Positions 46,811 through 60,195 are shown, numbered from the stretch's first letter. The stretch: DNA of 64,000 nt from Littorina saxatilis (GCF_037325665.1 NC_090245.1:73522583-73586582), one strand, 5' to 3'. The notes: generated from the sequence alone by a model not told the origin. Numbers and translations: made by a program.

Positions 46811-47383
46811 CTATGGGCTCGCACCTTGGAGCCAGGCCTCGACGATGGTTCTGAAGGCCTGGGGGGGGGGGGGGGGGGGGGAGTCTGCGCTGACAGCATC
46901 TTGGGGGATGTTATTCCAGAGGCGGATCACAGACTGAAAGAACGACGTTCTGTGCGGGACTGTGGGACCTGGAGTCTGATCTGGTGGTGTGCCCCCTGGT
47001 GTTGATCTTGGGACCGGTGTCAGTGTGGCTTCCCTTGGGACTGCCTCGACCAGTCCACTCATGATTTTGTACATCATGGTTGCCTTGGTCGCGGTGCGCC
47101 GTTGTATGAGGGGGGCCAGCTTGAGCCTGGAGACGAGTTCCGTTGCACTACTGGTGGGTTTGAAGTCGTGCAGGATCCTCCTTGCGGAACGACGCTGCGT
47201 CATCTCCAGGCTGTCGGACAGGCCCTTCTGACGTGGGTCCCAGACTGGTGAAGCATACACCAAGACCGATCCCACCAGTCCCTTGTAACAAGTGGCCTGA
47301 ACAGGATGGGGGCAGCCCCTGAGGTTTCGGTAAACAAAGGCACTGGTTTTGTTTGCCTTAGCTGAGGTTACCTGGATGTGCAC
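46811..47383 (-). mobile_element. LINE (CR1/Jockey-like) reverse transcriptase C-terminus, copy A
   Basis: A 190-codon frame reads CYKGLVGSVLVYASPVWDP, then LEMTQRRSARRIL, TATKATMMYKIMSGLV and TSFFQSVIRLWNNIPQDAV. These are the conserved thumb-side C-terminal motifs of CR1/Jockey-type LINE polymerases. The catalytic palm (FADD) lies further upstream and is missing, so this is a 5'-truncated copy. A polyproline run comes from a G tract at about 46861-46880. Confidence 0.8.
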
Positions 47384-47410
47384 AAAGTCGACCCCCCCCC
47401 CCCCCCCCCC

Positions 47411-48043
47411 CTAAGTGGCACAGTCGTAAGACGTCGGCCTCCTAATCGGGACAGTGATGGCGCTAGTATTTTTCAAACCGGTACGCAAACTTTTATGATG
47501 CAAAAAGTCAAGAAAAAACCTGTACGCTGGTCATTGGAACCAGTAAGAGTCCAACTCGGAGTACTGGTTTTGTTGTTTTACCAGCACAAAAAAACCTGGT
47601 AGTTCTAAAAATCAACTGGTAGGTCATACCGGCAGCCAATTTTGTTCCGGTATTTTCTCATTTCAACCGGTAAAATACCGGTTAACGCCAATACTGTCGG
47701 GAGGTCGTGAGTTTGAATCCCGGTCGCTGCCGCCTGGTGGGTTAAGAGTGGAGATTTTTTCGATCTCCCAGGTCAACTTATGTGCAGACCTGCTAGTGAC
47801 TTAACCCCCTTCGTGTGTACACGCAAGCACAAGACCAAGTGCGCACGGAAAAGATCCTGTAATCCATGTCAGAGTTCGGTGGGTTATAGAAACACGAAAA
47901 TACCTAGCATGCCTCCCCCGAAATCGGCGTATGCTGCCTGAATGGCGGGGTAAAAACGGTCATACACGTACAAATCCACTCGTGCTAAAACCATGAGTGA
48001 ACGTGGGAGTCTAAGCCCATGAACGACGAAGAAGAAGAAGACC
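47411..48043 (+). mobile_element. SINE family A interrupted by a MITE, copy A
   Basis: The tRNA-like head (TAAGTGGCACAGTCGTAAG to CTAATCGGGA) and body (from TCGGGAGGTCGTGAG to GAAGAAGAAG) are separated by a 245-bp insertion at 47452-47696. Confidence 0.85.
47452..47696. mobile_element. 245-bp hAT-like MITE inside the SINE head, copy A
   Basis: Ends CAGTGATGGCGCTA and, reversed, CAGTATTGGCGTTA; 6-bp duplication TCGGGA at 47446-47451 and 47697-47702. Interior has ACCGGT palindromes. Confidence 0.75.
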
Positions 48044-48498
48044 CCCCCCCCCCCCAGACCCACCACAACCCCCCCCCCCCCTCCCCTCACTCAATCGCCC
48101 ATGCTTGCTAATGCTTGAAGTTGAACTTTAGTGCATTGATTAAATTCACTCATGAGTCATAGCTCAGAATTCACTAGTTAGAGCCTCCAATTTTGCAGAA
48201 CCTGCCCAATGTGAGCTTAACAAGTCATTTTCGAAATCTTTGAAGTTACGGAATGAACAGAATGAACTGTAAATATACTTTTTAAAAAAAAACTATCAAC
48301 TATCAAGCATGGTTTTCGCATCAACAAACAAAAAGCGGCGGCCATCTTTGATGCACATTTTCAAGGACGACGAGTCTTTTTCCTCGATTACTAATGACCA
48401 AATTATTTATGTATGCTTAATCACGAAGCACAATTAGTCAATCATTCCACGAAAAATAGAATAATCTAAACTCTAAATGATCGAATGACATTTCTTAC

Positions 48499-48568
48499 CA
48501 TTCTGATTCGATTCTTTCCAGCGGCACATGGAACAGAGATCTGTAGCAACCACACAGACCGGAAGCTG
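48499..48568 (-). CDS. membrane-protein gene exon 1 (or an internal exon), copy A
   Basis: The acceptor-like GTAGTCCCTTTCAG precedes 48568 and the donor GTAAGAA follows 48499. The 70 bases read (x)ASGLCGCYRSLFHVP and LERIESE plus TG, which joins to exon 2 as TGG (Trp) in phase. There is no in-frame ATG, so a further upstream exon is expected, unless this is a 5' UTR exon with another start (ATG at 48530 gives a frame that stops in exon 2). Confidence 0.45.
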
Positions 48569-48883
48569 CTGAAAGGGACTACATGATTGGCTCAAATTCA
48601 GTGCCCTGTCTCCACTTCCTTCCTATTTTGTAAAGTACCTTTTGATTGAGACTAAGTTTCATCCAACTTTACATACTCGAGATCTATCTCTGGTCTGCAT
48701 CATAGTGACGACTCGAGCACTTTCGCTTTCATTGCGTTTTCTGCACTCGTTTTTGTTGTTTGTTTTTTGACAAATGTAATAAAAAGTTATAGGGTTGGCC
48801 CCTAAAAATAGGGTAAGTCGGGTTACCGTAACCACACCTATTTTTTTTAGGCCTTATCCATAGACTTGGAAACTACGGAATTT

Positions 48884-49019
48884 CTACCCGTCCAAAGCGG
48901 CCTTGGGTGGCGTTTGCTTAAAAAAGCCCAATTGTTGGTGAACTTCCATCTCCAACTGTAGCCCATAATCGGGCACAACGAATCCTTCTTTATCATGTAT
49001 TATCGGTATGAAAATTTCT
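48884..49019 (-). CDS. partial ORF truncated by the assembly gap
   Basis: On the minus strand, coming out of the gap: EIFIPIIHDKEGFVVP, DYGLQLEMEVHQQLGF, FKQTPPKAALDG and a stop. Amino-acid composition looks like real protein. It sits in the 347 bp found only at the end of the left contig. It could be the C-terminus of a transposon ORF or of a host gene. Confidence 0.35.
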
Positions 49020-49219
49020 NNNNNNNNNNNNNNNNNNNNNNNNNNNNNNNNNNNNNNNNNNNNNNNNNNNNNNNNNNNNNNNNNNNNNNNNNNNNNNNNN
49101 NNNNNNNNNNNNNNNNNNNNNNNNNNNNNNNNNNNNNNNNNNNNNNNNNNNNNNNNNNNNNNNNNNNNNNNNNNNNNNNNNNNNNNNNNNNNNNNNNNNN
49201 NNNNNNNNNNNNNNNNNNN
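49020..49219. other. assembly gap, 200 N
   Basis: Exactly 200 N. This is a fixed-size scaffold join, not a sized gap. Confidence 1.
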
Positions 49220-49220
49220 C

Positions 49221-50658
49221 CATTGTATCAACATGACACCTGTCACAACAAGCCATGTAACATTGTATCAACATGACACCTGTCACAACAAGCCATGCAA
49301 CATTGCATCAACATGACACCTGTCACAACAAGCCATGCAACATTGTATCAACATGACACCTGTCACAACAAGCCATGTAACATTGTATCAACATGACACC
49401 TGTCACAACAAGCCACGCAACATTGTATCAACATGACACCTGTCACAACAAGCCATGTAACATTGTATCAACATGACACCTGTCACAACAAGCCATGTAA
49501 CATTGTATCAACATGACACCTGTCACAACAAGCCATGCAACATTGTATCAACATGACACCTGTCACAACAAGCCACGCAACATTGTATCAACATGACACC
49601 TGTCACAACAAGCCACGCAACATTGTATCAACATGACACCTGTCACAACAAGCCATGTAACATTGTATCAACATGACACCTGTCACAACAAGCCATGTAA
49701 CATTGTACAGACCTGTTTACCCCTAAAACATTGCATGTGTATTTTCTGGGAGCAAAATGAGGCAAATGTGTAGTTTTGTAATTGAATGTGTAGAATTTCT
49801 CGTCGACCTATCACAACAACAAGAACAATGATTGCTACTTTTTACCACATGTATTGATTGACTGACGGAAAAATGGGAATTGCAGACAGTGCAATGAGCA
49901 TGATGTTTTCCTTTCCGCGAAGACAAGGCATGGGTAGTCCTGATGATATTTTGGCAGAAAGACTTGGTTCGGCGCATTGCTCGTCTTTTTCTTTTTGGTC
50001 GGTGGCCTTTCGGAGTCATTTTCTGCACAGTTCTCATCTTCACTTTCGTGTGCTCTGCGTTCAGCCATTGTGTCGAAACGCCCGCATGGTTTGGCAGTAA
50101 CGCTTTCAGTTGTGCCCGGCATTTGCTTGGAGAAGCCTATTCGGCATTAACAAGCTGCAACGCAACGCCCGTGGGCGCTTTACGCGCTGCACGCAGCAAA
50201 CGACTGCTGGCCGAAAACATGGATTGGAAAATGGATCGGTCAAGGGAGATGAAGAAAATTACGGATTGTGATATGCGTAGCCGAAACAATACCGTTTGCG
50301 TGCAGGGACGGGGCGGTGTGAGAGCACAACGGGACAAGGAACAGGTGTAAAGACGAAAAAGAAATTTTTTTTTATTTTTATTTTTTTAATTTTTTTTTTT
50401 TAAATACCGTTTGCGTAGAAAACGACAGACTTGCGTAGTTGCGTAGTATATTATTCAAATTCGTAGTTTACTACGCTCAATGTGTAGTGTAAACAGGTCT
50501 GCATTGTATCAACATGACACCTGTCACAACAAGCCATGTAACATTGTATCAACATGACACCTGTCACAACAAGCCATGTAACATTGTATCAACATGACAC
50601 CTGTCACAACAAGCCATGTAACATTGTATCAACATGACACCTGTCACAACAAGCCATA
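49221..50658 (+). repeat. 40-bp minisatellite, copy B
   Basis: Same number and order of variant units as copy A (49221-49707 and 50502-50658), which indicates very recent common origin. Confidence 0.95.
49708..50501 (-). mobile_element. DNA transposon in the minisatellite, copy B
   Basis: Same insertion as 38639-39430, same CATTGTA duplication (49701-49707, 50502-50508); two bases longer because of T-run differences. Confidence 0.65.
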
Positions 50659-50866
50659 CTCTCACTCTTTCTTGTACAGACCATGGATTCTTTATAAAGA
50701 ATTGTTTTCCACTCTTTATTTTATTCCACGGTCAAACCAATTAGCAATCGGTACATCTGACCGAGCACCCATATCTTTATCGGTATATATGCAAATCTTA
50801 ATCGGTAAAATACCAGAAATTACGGGTAAATGCGATCCCTGGGGGAAGAAAAATGTGTTATCTCAC

Positions 50867-50967
50867 CAGTCCTTTGTAGGGTTTTGCAACCATCTGACTG
50901 CTTCTTGACTCCCAGCTTGCTGAACTGACTTGTTGATCTTGTCTGCTTCCCACTTCATGTCAACAGA
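50867..50967 (-). CDS. membrane-protein gene exon 3, copy B
   Basis: Identical reading to 39796-39896, with the same CAGAG double acceptor and GTGAGA donor. Confidence 0.5.
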
Positions 50968-51182
50968 CTCTGAAAAAAACCCAGAGTGAAGTGACCATCA
51001 ACTTCATGATCAAGATCAAGATAAACTATTCTTAACATAACACATGTATGTGGCAGAAACGAGAACAAAGTTTAAAAAAAAAGAAAAAAGAATGCACTAA
51101 AGAATTAATGTACAACATGTATACAAATAAGAGGAAACAGGACAACGATTGGCGTGAGAAGAAGAAAGGAACAATTAATCAA

Positions 51183-51302
<120 letters not shown>

Positions 51303-52137
51303 GCGGTACAACTGGGGCATATCAACTCCAACTAGAACTAACATGAGACAGACAGACGTGCACCAACTGACAGTGACACTATACCGTGGTCTAAAGTAAC
51401 ACTGGCTAGCTAATCTAGACACAGCCATCGTTGAACGCTGAAGAAGAACTGGCTAGCTGTTGACTTCAAAATCCTTGATAAACAAACCTCTGCTTTCTGT
51501 TGGGGTTGTCAATAGCCAACTTGCAAAATACCCTGTTTGGGTAGCTTTCCGGTGCGAGAGATATGCAAGATTCACTTCCCTGCAGGCATATTTTTGCTCA
51601 AGAGTTACCGTTCCTTCCATAGATCAGTGCGCTATCATGGCGACTGAATGGCAGAATAAGTTTTCATGCGTTACAATTACCAAAGTTGCAGAATTACCTA
51701 TAAAAAAAAAGAAGATTGTATGCACACAGCGCCGGTACAGGATTTTGTTCCGTGGGTTCACCGTCAAAAAAAAGTCTTGCATTTTTCTCACTGATTTTGA
51801 TGAGCACTGTGAATTGCATCATTGTTATGTAACACATGGTAACTGTCACAGTGGATTTGCCCAGAAGGTAGTCGATTACATAATCAGTGAGACAATATCA
51901 ATAAACAGTCATCAAGAGTTAAAAAACCCAGTTAAATTGAATTGATAAAATTGAGCACAGGAAGCTGAAAAACCTTTACATTGTATTGATAAAATTTTCA
52001 AGAGCACAGGAAGTTAAGAATTCAGATGTTGAATATTAGAAAGTAGAAGCCCGAATGTGTTGTTGACTTTCATTTTTGCTCATATTGAGAATTGTAATGC
52101 GAAGGTTCAGCAAAGCGGTCTTTATTATATTGTCATA

Positions 52138-53126
52138 CAGGGTGACGACCCCCCCCTCCTCCTCCCCCCCCCCATAAAAAAAAATGCTAATGACTTCTAC
52201 ATTGGTTAACCGAACCACTTCATATTTTCGGGACATAAACTTTTGCCAATGCATGACCGTTCCACAAAGTGACAGTTTCATATTTCAAAAGGTCTGACTT
52301 TTGTGCAAATTTAAAATAAGTTGCCAAATTCAGGGATCGACTCAACAGTACGAGGTTTAAAATTGAGCAGAAGCTAAACAAACCCAATTTAAGCTCTCCA
52401 GATTGTTATCTTTGGAGTAATTTGAATGACATATTATACCATAATCAACATTCGATAATCAGTGACTTGAATACAGCAATTAATCACAGGATCAGGGTAT
52501 TTCCAATGGATGATTTTGTTTTTGTCATTGATGAATTTTGCGCAACATTGCGCAAATGTAACTTTACAATGAAGGGATTAATTTTTCCAGTCATTTGAGT
52601 TTAGCAAATATTTTCATACTTGTTGTGGATGAACTTCAGTTCGTCCACGACCATTCTACAAAGTTTCGAGTCGTAGGTAAAATGGTCCGACATTTACTGT
52701 TTCTCCAAAACGTGTTCCAAATTACACCTCCAAACTTCTCATTTGCACGAAAGCTTTCCTGTCTAGGGATTGCCCTTAACCTAGCTATAACTTTTTTCTT
52801 CAGGTCACTGATGATCTACAGGGTGGAGGGAGTGTTTGTGTATACTCAGACATTCAGATAATCCAAAAGGTAAAAGTCTAGAAGGTTTAAATTAGGTAAG
52901 AATTGCTACCGTTCAATGTAAAATTCTGTTCTGTTGAGTCGATTGCCGAATTTGGCAACTTGTCTTAATTAGCACAAAAGTCAGAACATTTAAAGTAAAA
53001 AAATTGCCACTTTGTGGAAGGGTCATGCATAGGATAGAGTTTATGTCATCCAAATTCACAGTGATTCAGTCAACAGATGTAGAAGTTATTAGCATTTTTG
53101 AGGGTTGCATTTTTGGGGGGTCACTG
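52138..53126. mobile_element. mariner-derived inverted-repeat element, copy B
   Basis: As 41043-42030; TA at 52136-52137 and 53127-53128. Differences are mainly in the poly-C tract near the left end. Confidence 0.65.
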
Positions 53127-53204
53127 TACCACTACCAGGGCAAGTCTACACAACCAACACCCTCCCAGTTACAGCCAAAAAAAGACAATAAATGTTTAAC
53201 TCAC

Positions 53205-53328
53205 AGGTTCAAAGGGCTGCACCATGTCATCCTGGATCACATACTTTTCCCCGAACTCTTTCTTCTTCAGGTACAGTAAAGTCGTGGGGAGGACAAGGGC
53301 GCACGCATAGTGGAATGGCCATTTTGTC
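53205..53328 (-). CDS. membrane-protein gene exon 2, copy B
   Basis: As 42109-42232. One substitution in the exon (CCGAACTC for CCAAACTC near 53251) falls at a third codon position and is silent (Phe-Gly context, TTC for TTT). Confidence 0.55.
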
Positions 53329-53617
53329 CTGAGAAAACCAGAAAACTCAATGAAATAATGTACGCATGGTCGTATGCTGTCATGGGATCACGCAGTGTTA
53401 TGCCCATTATGTCATGAAAACCCCCAGAAAAACTGAATGTAATATTGCAATCCATTTTGCAGGTGGTCAATCTCTTTCCAGATTTGTTCTTGGTCATTGC
53501 TGACACCAAATGGGTGAATCTCCATTTGGACTCACCAAGTGAATGGACGTAAAGCTTAATGTTACTACCACTAATGCATTGATCTTTATCACTATTGACT
53601 GAAAGGTCCACAACATC

Positions 53618-54273
53618 TTCTTCGTTCATAGGCTTAGACTCCCACGTTCACTCATGTTTTAGCAACACGAGTGGATTTTTATGTGTATGACCGTTTTCAC
53701 CCAGCCGTACTGGCGGCATATGCCGATTTCGGGGGCAGGCATGCTGGGTATTTTCGTGTTTCTTTAACCCACTGTACTCTGACATGGTTTACAGGATCTT
53801 TTCTGTGCGCACTTGGTCTAATGCTTGCGTATAAACACGAAGGGGGTTAAGTCACTAGCAGGTCTGCATACAAGTTGACCTGGGAGATCAGAAAAATCCC
53901 CACTCTTAACTCACCGGGCGGCAGCGGCCAGGATTCGAACTCACGACCTCCCGATTAGGAGGCCGACGTCTTACCACCATGCGACTGCGCTTGTCTGGTT
54001 TGTTTGTTTGCTTAACGCCCAGCTGACCACGAAGGGCCATATCAGGGCGGTGCTGCTTTGACATTTAACGTGCGCCACACACAAGACAGAAGTCACAACA
54101 CAGGCTTTTCTCACCCAGTCACATTATTCTGACACCGGACCAACCAGTCCCAGCACTAACCCCATAATGCCAGACGCCAATTTTAAAGTCTTAGGTATGA
54201 CCCGGCCGGGGTTCGAACCCACGACCTCCCGATCACGGGGCGGACGCCTTACCACTAGGCCAACCGTGCCGGT
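53618..54273 (-). mobile_element. nested SINE A and SINE B, copy B
   Basis: SINE A at 53618-53999 and SINE B at 54000-54273, same duplications as in copy A. Confidence 0.85.
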
Positions 54274-54534
54274 CGCTTGTCTGGTCCACAATATCAAATG
54301 CTACTGAAGTTTTGAGAAGTTGATGTCAGTTGTCACATTGAGCACTTCAGCAGCTGCTATTCTGCTTGAATGAAACAGAGAGCACCGTCTCGGTCATAGG
54401 CCACTAGGCAGGGGAAATGAAACAAGTCACCTAAGCTGAAATCACTACATTTAGTGAAGCTGTCAAACTCGCAAAATGAAAGTAAACGCACTGCATTATC
54501 TTTAACCAAGACCGCATAGCATCGTCAGTCCCCT

Positions 54535-54899
54535 TTCTTTCTTTATTTGGTGTTTAACGTCGTTTTCAACCACGAAGGTTATATCGCGACGGGGAAAGGG
54601 GGGAGATGGGATAGAGCCACTTGTAAATTGTTTCTTGTTCACAAAAGCACTAATCAAAAATTTGCTCCAGGGGCTTGCAACGTAGTACAATATATTACCT
54701 TACTGGGAGAATGCAAGTTTCCAGTACAAAGGACTTAACATTTCTTACATACTGCTTGACTAAAATCTGTGCAAAAATTGACTATATTCTATACAAGAAA
54801 CACTTAACAAGGGTAAAAGGAGAAACAGAATCCGTTAGTCGCCTCTTACGACATGCTGGGGAGCATCGGGTAAATTCTTCCCCCTAACCCGCGGGGGGT
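54535..54899 (-). mobile_element. SINE family F inside an element fragment, copy B
   Basis: Counterpart of 43445-43809. The host fragment spans about 54413-55050. Confidence 0.85.
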
Positions 54900-56283
54900 G
54901 TCAGTCCCCTGCTTGGGGAAAAGGCAGCAAAATTGACGAGTATAGTGCAGTACGCCAGTAGTGGTTGCGCTACACCAGATAGCACGCTTTTCTGTACCTC
55001 TATTCTTTATCACTTTCTGGGCTTGTTTTTAATCCTGGTTTGTTTGGTGTTACCATAGGATAAGGGGGGGGGGGGGGGGGGTTGGGTGGGGTATCTCTGC
55101 AGAGTCCCTGGACATCTTCAACAAGCCCAGGATCTCCACCCTAATCCCCCCCCCCCAACCCCTTCTACATCCTCCCTCTCCTTCCCATTCACTTCAAAGT
55201 AGGGCTTATCCAACTTGACTAGAAGTCTGAAATTAAGTGTGGTGGCCCCCCCACCCTACTCCATCTTTCCACCTTCCTTACTCTCTCTTCCCATCAGCCA
55301 TGTAATATCCATTAGGCATTTTTCTTTCTTACTATCCTGATTTTAAGTTCAGACTCTCTTCTTTCCTTACTCTCATATATGTATACATATATCCCTCCTA
55401 CATCCACTTCCCACCCCTATGTCTTCTCTTCTTCCCTAGGCCAAGTGTCACAGTGGGGGTCGCACAACCTGAAACATTTGCAGGTCCACGCTTGGCTCTC
55501 TACGTATCTACTTTCTTTTATTTTGTGAGCACTTGGGGGAGGGGGGGGGGGGGGGGGGGGAGTGGGACAGAGTCCTCATAATCATATTTACCCATTGGAC
55601 TTAGCATCGAGAACAGACTTACTCTGACCGAAAGCAAACAAGGAACAGTCATACTAATCGGCAGAATTTTCAACCTGTTGGAACTTTTTGAAGGAGCTGA
55701 TAAACTTATGAAAGAAGGACAAGAAGATAGGCAATAATCATAGGGAAAGAATATCCCCAATATCGGGGCCTATGGGAGTGTCCAAGCCACCGACCAGCAT
55801 TGATCCCCACTCGGGCATATCGCCAGTTGATACTGACAGTGAACGGAATGACCCGTTAGTAGAGATCGATTTGTTCTGCTGATGCGGCTTAAACTTATCC
55901 TATAATCATGACTATTAACTGTATTACTATTAGTGATTATGCTGATTTTAGTTCGTATTTTTGCCGCCCTCCGTTTCTCTGCCTTTTTGTGCATTTCACA
56001 TTTTTTGCATCTCTCTCTTTTCATTAATTTTTTTTATACATTTTTTTTTTATATTTTGAAGATAATTGTATGAGTTTCAGACAATTAGGGCGTTTATACA
56101 CATGTGATTGTGATATTATGGGGAGATTTTCAAATCAACGCTCATTGCTTACACCGACTTTCGTAGCTTAGCAAAAATACGGGCCTGGAAAGGTCTGCCT
56201 GATAGGTATACTGTGAGAGGGTGGTGCAAGCACCATCAGTAAATTCTTTCAAAGGCTGACTTGATACACCTGAGGGGGGAGAT

Positions 56284-57832
56284 CTAAACTTGGCAAAAAA
56301 ATTATTTCAACAAATTTCAAACCCAAATTAAACCATTAATCCCCGTGTCATTTTATAGACACTTTATATGCCAGAATTTAGGCCGTTTACTTAACCTTCA
56401 GGATCACCATTTGGATTCAATATTTCTTTCACAGGTATCACGTGACCGCCGCTCAAGTAAGGGTACCCTCAAAATCGACCAGACAAAAACGGAAGAGCCG
56501 AATGAAAAATCGACAAAAAATCACAATAGGCAAAACTTTGCAACTTTGACATGTATACGAGAAGAAAGTCAAACCAATTATCTACCCTGAACAGATTGTT
56601 TTGTTTTGCTACCTTGCGTATTTTGCTACCTTGCGTATTTTGCGTGCTATGCTATTCCTACTGATGCAGGTTTCGATCGCAAGAGCGGTCAAAAACGTGA
56701 CTTTTTCCATCATTTTTTAGGGGTATCATGACAAAAAAGTCTGCACTTTAGCAATGATTTGGTGGATTGCTTTGACACTTTCAGAATATTTTACCAACAT
56801 ACTAGAGATACTTCGAGCGAAATGATGGATTGTTACAGATGTTTGTTAAAATGTTATGAAGTTTTTAATCTCGTCATAGGATTGTTTCCATGGGTCCAAA
56901 AAATGTATGACTTTGCATGTCTTTAGAAAAATGATTGATACACACACTGCTAAAGTTTTATGTGCGTGTAAGCACTGACGCAAATTTGCTGGACCAGTAA
57001 ACACGCTACATATTTAAGTGATGATTCTGGTGCCACAGCGATGCCCAGCCAAGCGTGACCGTAGCATGTTTTAAGAGGCACGCAGCGATAACAGCTGTAA
57101 GCGCGAAACAGCGTGAACGTTCCATTTTTTCCTCATGTGTTTGCATGACTAGCAAATTAACGCCAGCAGCTACACGCAAATGAAACTTAGAATCTGTATC
57201 AATCATTTATCTGTAGATATGCAAAGTCATGAATTTTTTGGACACAAGTGAACAATCCTATGACAAGTTTAACAACATTTTCCGAAACATTGCGTCACAT
57301 CTGGATAAATAACCGTAACGATCCAAACTTTCTAAAAGTATCTCTAGTATGTTGGTAACATATTCTGAAAGTTTCAAAGCAATCCACCAAGTCAATTAGT
57401 CATTGCTAAAATGTAGCGTTTTTTGACATGATACCCATACAAATTGAAGTAAAACGTTCCGTTTTTGACCGCTCTTGCGATCGAAACCTGCATCAGTATG
57501 AATAGCATAGCAAGCGAAATAAGCAAGGTAGAAAAACAAAACAATCTTTTCAGGGTAGATAATTGGTTTGACTTTCTTCTCGTATGTCAAAGTTGTAAAG
57601 TTTTGCCTATTGTGATTTTTTGTCGATTTTTCATTCGGCTCTTCCGTTTTTGTCTGGTCGATTTTGAGGGTACCCTTACTTGAGCGGCGGTCACGTGATC
57701 CCTGTAAAAGAAATATTTAATCCAAAAGGTGATCCTTCTCTGGCATATACAGTTTTAATTAAATGACACAGGAATTAATGGTTTAATTTGGGTTTGAAAT
57801 TTGTTGCAATAATCTTTTGGCCAACTTTATTA
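56284..57832. mobile_element. 1.5 kb foldback element, copy B
   Basis: Counterpart of 45182-46715, with a 17-bp tandem gain of TTGCGTATTTTGCTACC near 56620. Confidence 0.7.
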
Positions 57833-57939
57833 CGGTGGGGAGGGGGTGGGGCTGGAGAGGGGATGAATCTAGTGGGGAGGGGAGGGGGGGGGGGAACAGA
57901 CAGGGAATGGGTTTTGACAGGTGGTGCCTATGGGCTCGC

Positions 57940-58502
57940 ACCTTGGAGCCAGGCCTCGACGATGGTTCTGAAGGCCTGGGGGGGGGGGGGGGGGGGGGGG
58001 AGTCTGCGCTGACAGCATCTTGGGGGATGTTATTCCAGAGGCGGATCACAGACTGAAAGAACGACGTTCTGTGCGGGACTGTGGGACCTGGAGTCTGATC
58101 TGGTGGTGTGCCCCCTGGTGTTGATCTTGGGACCGGTGTCAGTGTGGCTTCCCTTGGGACTGCCTCGACCAGTCCACTCATGATTTTGTACATCATGGTT
58201 GCCTTGGTCGCGGTGCGCCGTTGTATGAGGGGGGCCAGCTTGAGCCTGGAGACGAGTTCCGTTGCACTACTGGTGGGTTTGAAGTCGTGCAGGATCCTCC
58301 TTGCGGAACGACGCTGCGTCATCTCCAGGCTGTCGGACAGGCCCTTCTGACGTGGGTCCCAGACTGGTGAAGCATACACCAAGACCGATCCCACCAGTCC
58401 CTTGTAACAAGTGGCCTGAACAGGATGGGGGCAGCCCCTGAGGTTTCGGTAAACAAAGGCACTGGTTTTGTTTGCCTTAGCTGAGGTTACCTGGATGTGC
58501 AC
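57940..58502 (-). mobile_element. LINE reverse transcriptase C-terminus, copy B
   Basis: Same frame as 46811-47383. Here the G-run length keeps the frame open to 57783, which adds non-LINE residues from the flanking foldback element. Confidence 0.8.
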
Positions 58503-58525
58503 AAAGTCGACCCCCCCCCCCCCCC

Positions 58526-59156
58526 CTAAGTGGCACAGTGGTAAGACGTCGGCCTCCTAATCGGGACAGTGATGGCGCTAGTATTTTTCAAACCGGTACG
58601 CAAACTTTTATGATGCAAAAAGTCAAGAAAAAACCTGTACGCTGGTCATTGGAACCAGTAAGAGTCCAACTCGGAGTACTGGTTTTGTTGTTTTACCAGC
58701 ACAAAAAAACCTGGTAGTTCTAAAAATCAACTGGTAGGTCATACCGGCAGCCAATTTTGTTCCGGTATTTTCTCATTTCAACCGGTAAAATACCGGTTAA
58801 CGCCAATACTGTCGGGAGGTCGTGAGTTTGAATCCCGGTCGCTGCCGCCTGGTGGGTTAAGAGTGGAGATTTTTTCGATCTCCCAGGTCAACTTATGTGC
58901 AGACCTGCTAGTGACTTAACCCCCTTCGTGTGTACACGCAAGCACAAGACCAAGTGCGCACGGAAAAGATCCTGTAATCCATGTCAGAGTTCGGTGGGTT
59001 ATAGAAACACGAAAATACCTAGCATGCCTCCCCCGAAATCGGCGTATGCTGCCTGAATGGCGGGGTAAAAACGGTCATACACGTACAAATCCACTCGTGC
59101 TAAAACCATGAGTGAACGTGGGAGTCTAAGCCCATGAACGACGAAGAAGAAGAAGA
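58526..59156 (+). mobile_element. SINE family A interrupted by a MITE, copy B
   Basis: As 47411-48043; the MITE is at 58567-58811 with duplication TCGGGA at 58561-58566 and 58812-58817. Confidence 0.85.
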
Positions 59157-59606
59157 CCCCCCCCCCCCAGACCCACCACAACCCCCCCCTCCCCTCACTC
59201 AATCGCCCATGCTTGCTAATGCTTGAAGTTGAACTTTAGTGCATTGATTAAATTCACTCATGAGTCATAGCTCAGAATTCACTAGTTAGAGCCTCCAATT
59301 TTGCAGAACCTGCCCAATGTGAGCTTAACAAGTCATTTTCGAAATCTTTGAAGTTACGGAATGAACAGAATGAACTGTAAATATACTTTAAAATAAAAAA
59401 CTATCAACTATCAAGCATGGTTTTCGCATCAACAAACAAAAAGCGGCGGCCATCTTTGATGCACATTTTCAAGGACGACGAGTCTTTTTCCTCGATTACT
59501 AATGACCAAATTATTTATGTATGCTTAATCACGAAGCACAATTAGTCAATCATTCCACGAAAAATAGAATAATCTAAACTCTAAATGATCGAATGACATT
59601 TCTTAC

Positions 59607-59676
59607 CATTCTGATTCGATTCTTTCCAGCGGCACATGGAACAGAGATCTGTAGCAACCACACAGACCGGAAGCTG
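59607..59676 (-). CDS. membrane-protein gene exon 1 (or internal exon), copy B
   Basis: Identical to 48499-48568, same splice borders. A further upstream exon would be expected above 59780; I could not find one with confidence. Confidence 0.45.
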
Positions 59677-60195
59677 CTGAAAGGGACTACATGATTGGCT
59701 CAAATTCAGTGCCCTGTCTCCACTTCCTTCCTATTTTGTAAAGTACCTTTTGATTGAGACTAGTTTCATCCAACTTTACATCTCTGGACAAATACTGCGA
59801 CTCTGGAGCAGTGAATCACTGAAACACTTTCTCAGTATACATCCGAAAGAAGAATGTGACAGGCAATTTTGATGAGCTTGTTGCCACAATGCCAGGTGAT
59901 TGGAAATTTCATGTTTTAAAATTCAACATGCAACTGCTGAACTGGAAATCTGAACAGGGAAGCAACTTTGACAACATCATTTTACCTTCCCTGAAAGCGT
60001 AGATATTTATTATAGATGTTTTTCTTGTTTATTGTTTTGGGTAGAAAAAAGCAAGGTACGATACTGATTAAAAAAAATGAAATCTTGCGCCGTTGCACTT
60101 GCGTTGCAGCACTGAGTAAGATGTCGAACCAGTTGTAGTCGAGGTCTAGTTTCACTTTTGCTTTCACTTTCAGTTTCACAGTTACAGAGTGGATG

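Noticed and set aside
46671-47005. Gly-rich plus-strand frames
   Set aside because: Antisense of the LINE fragment across a G run.
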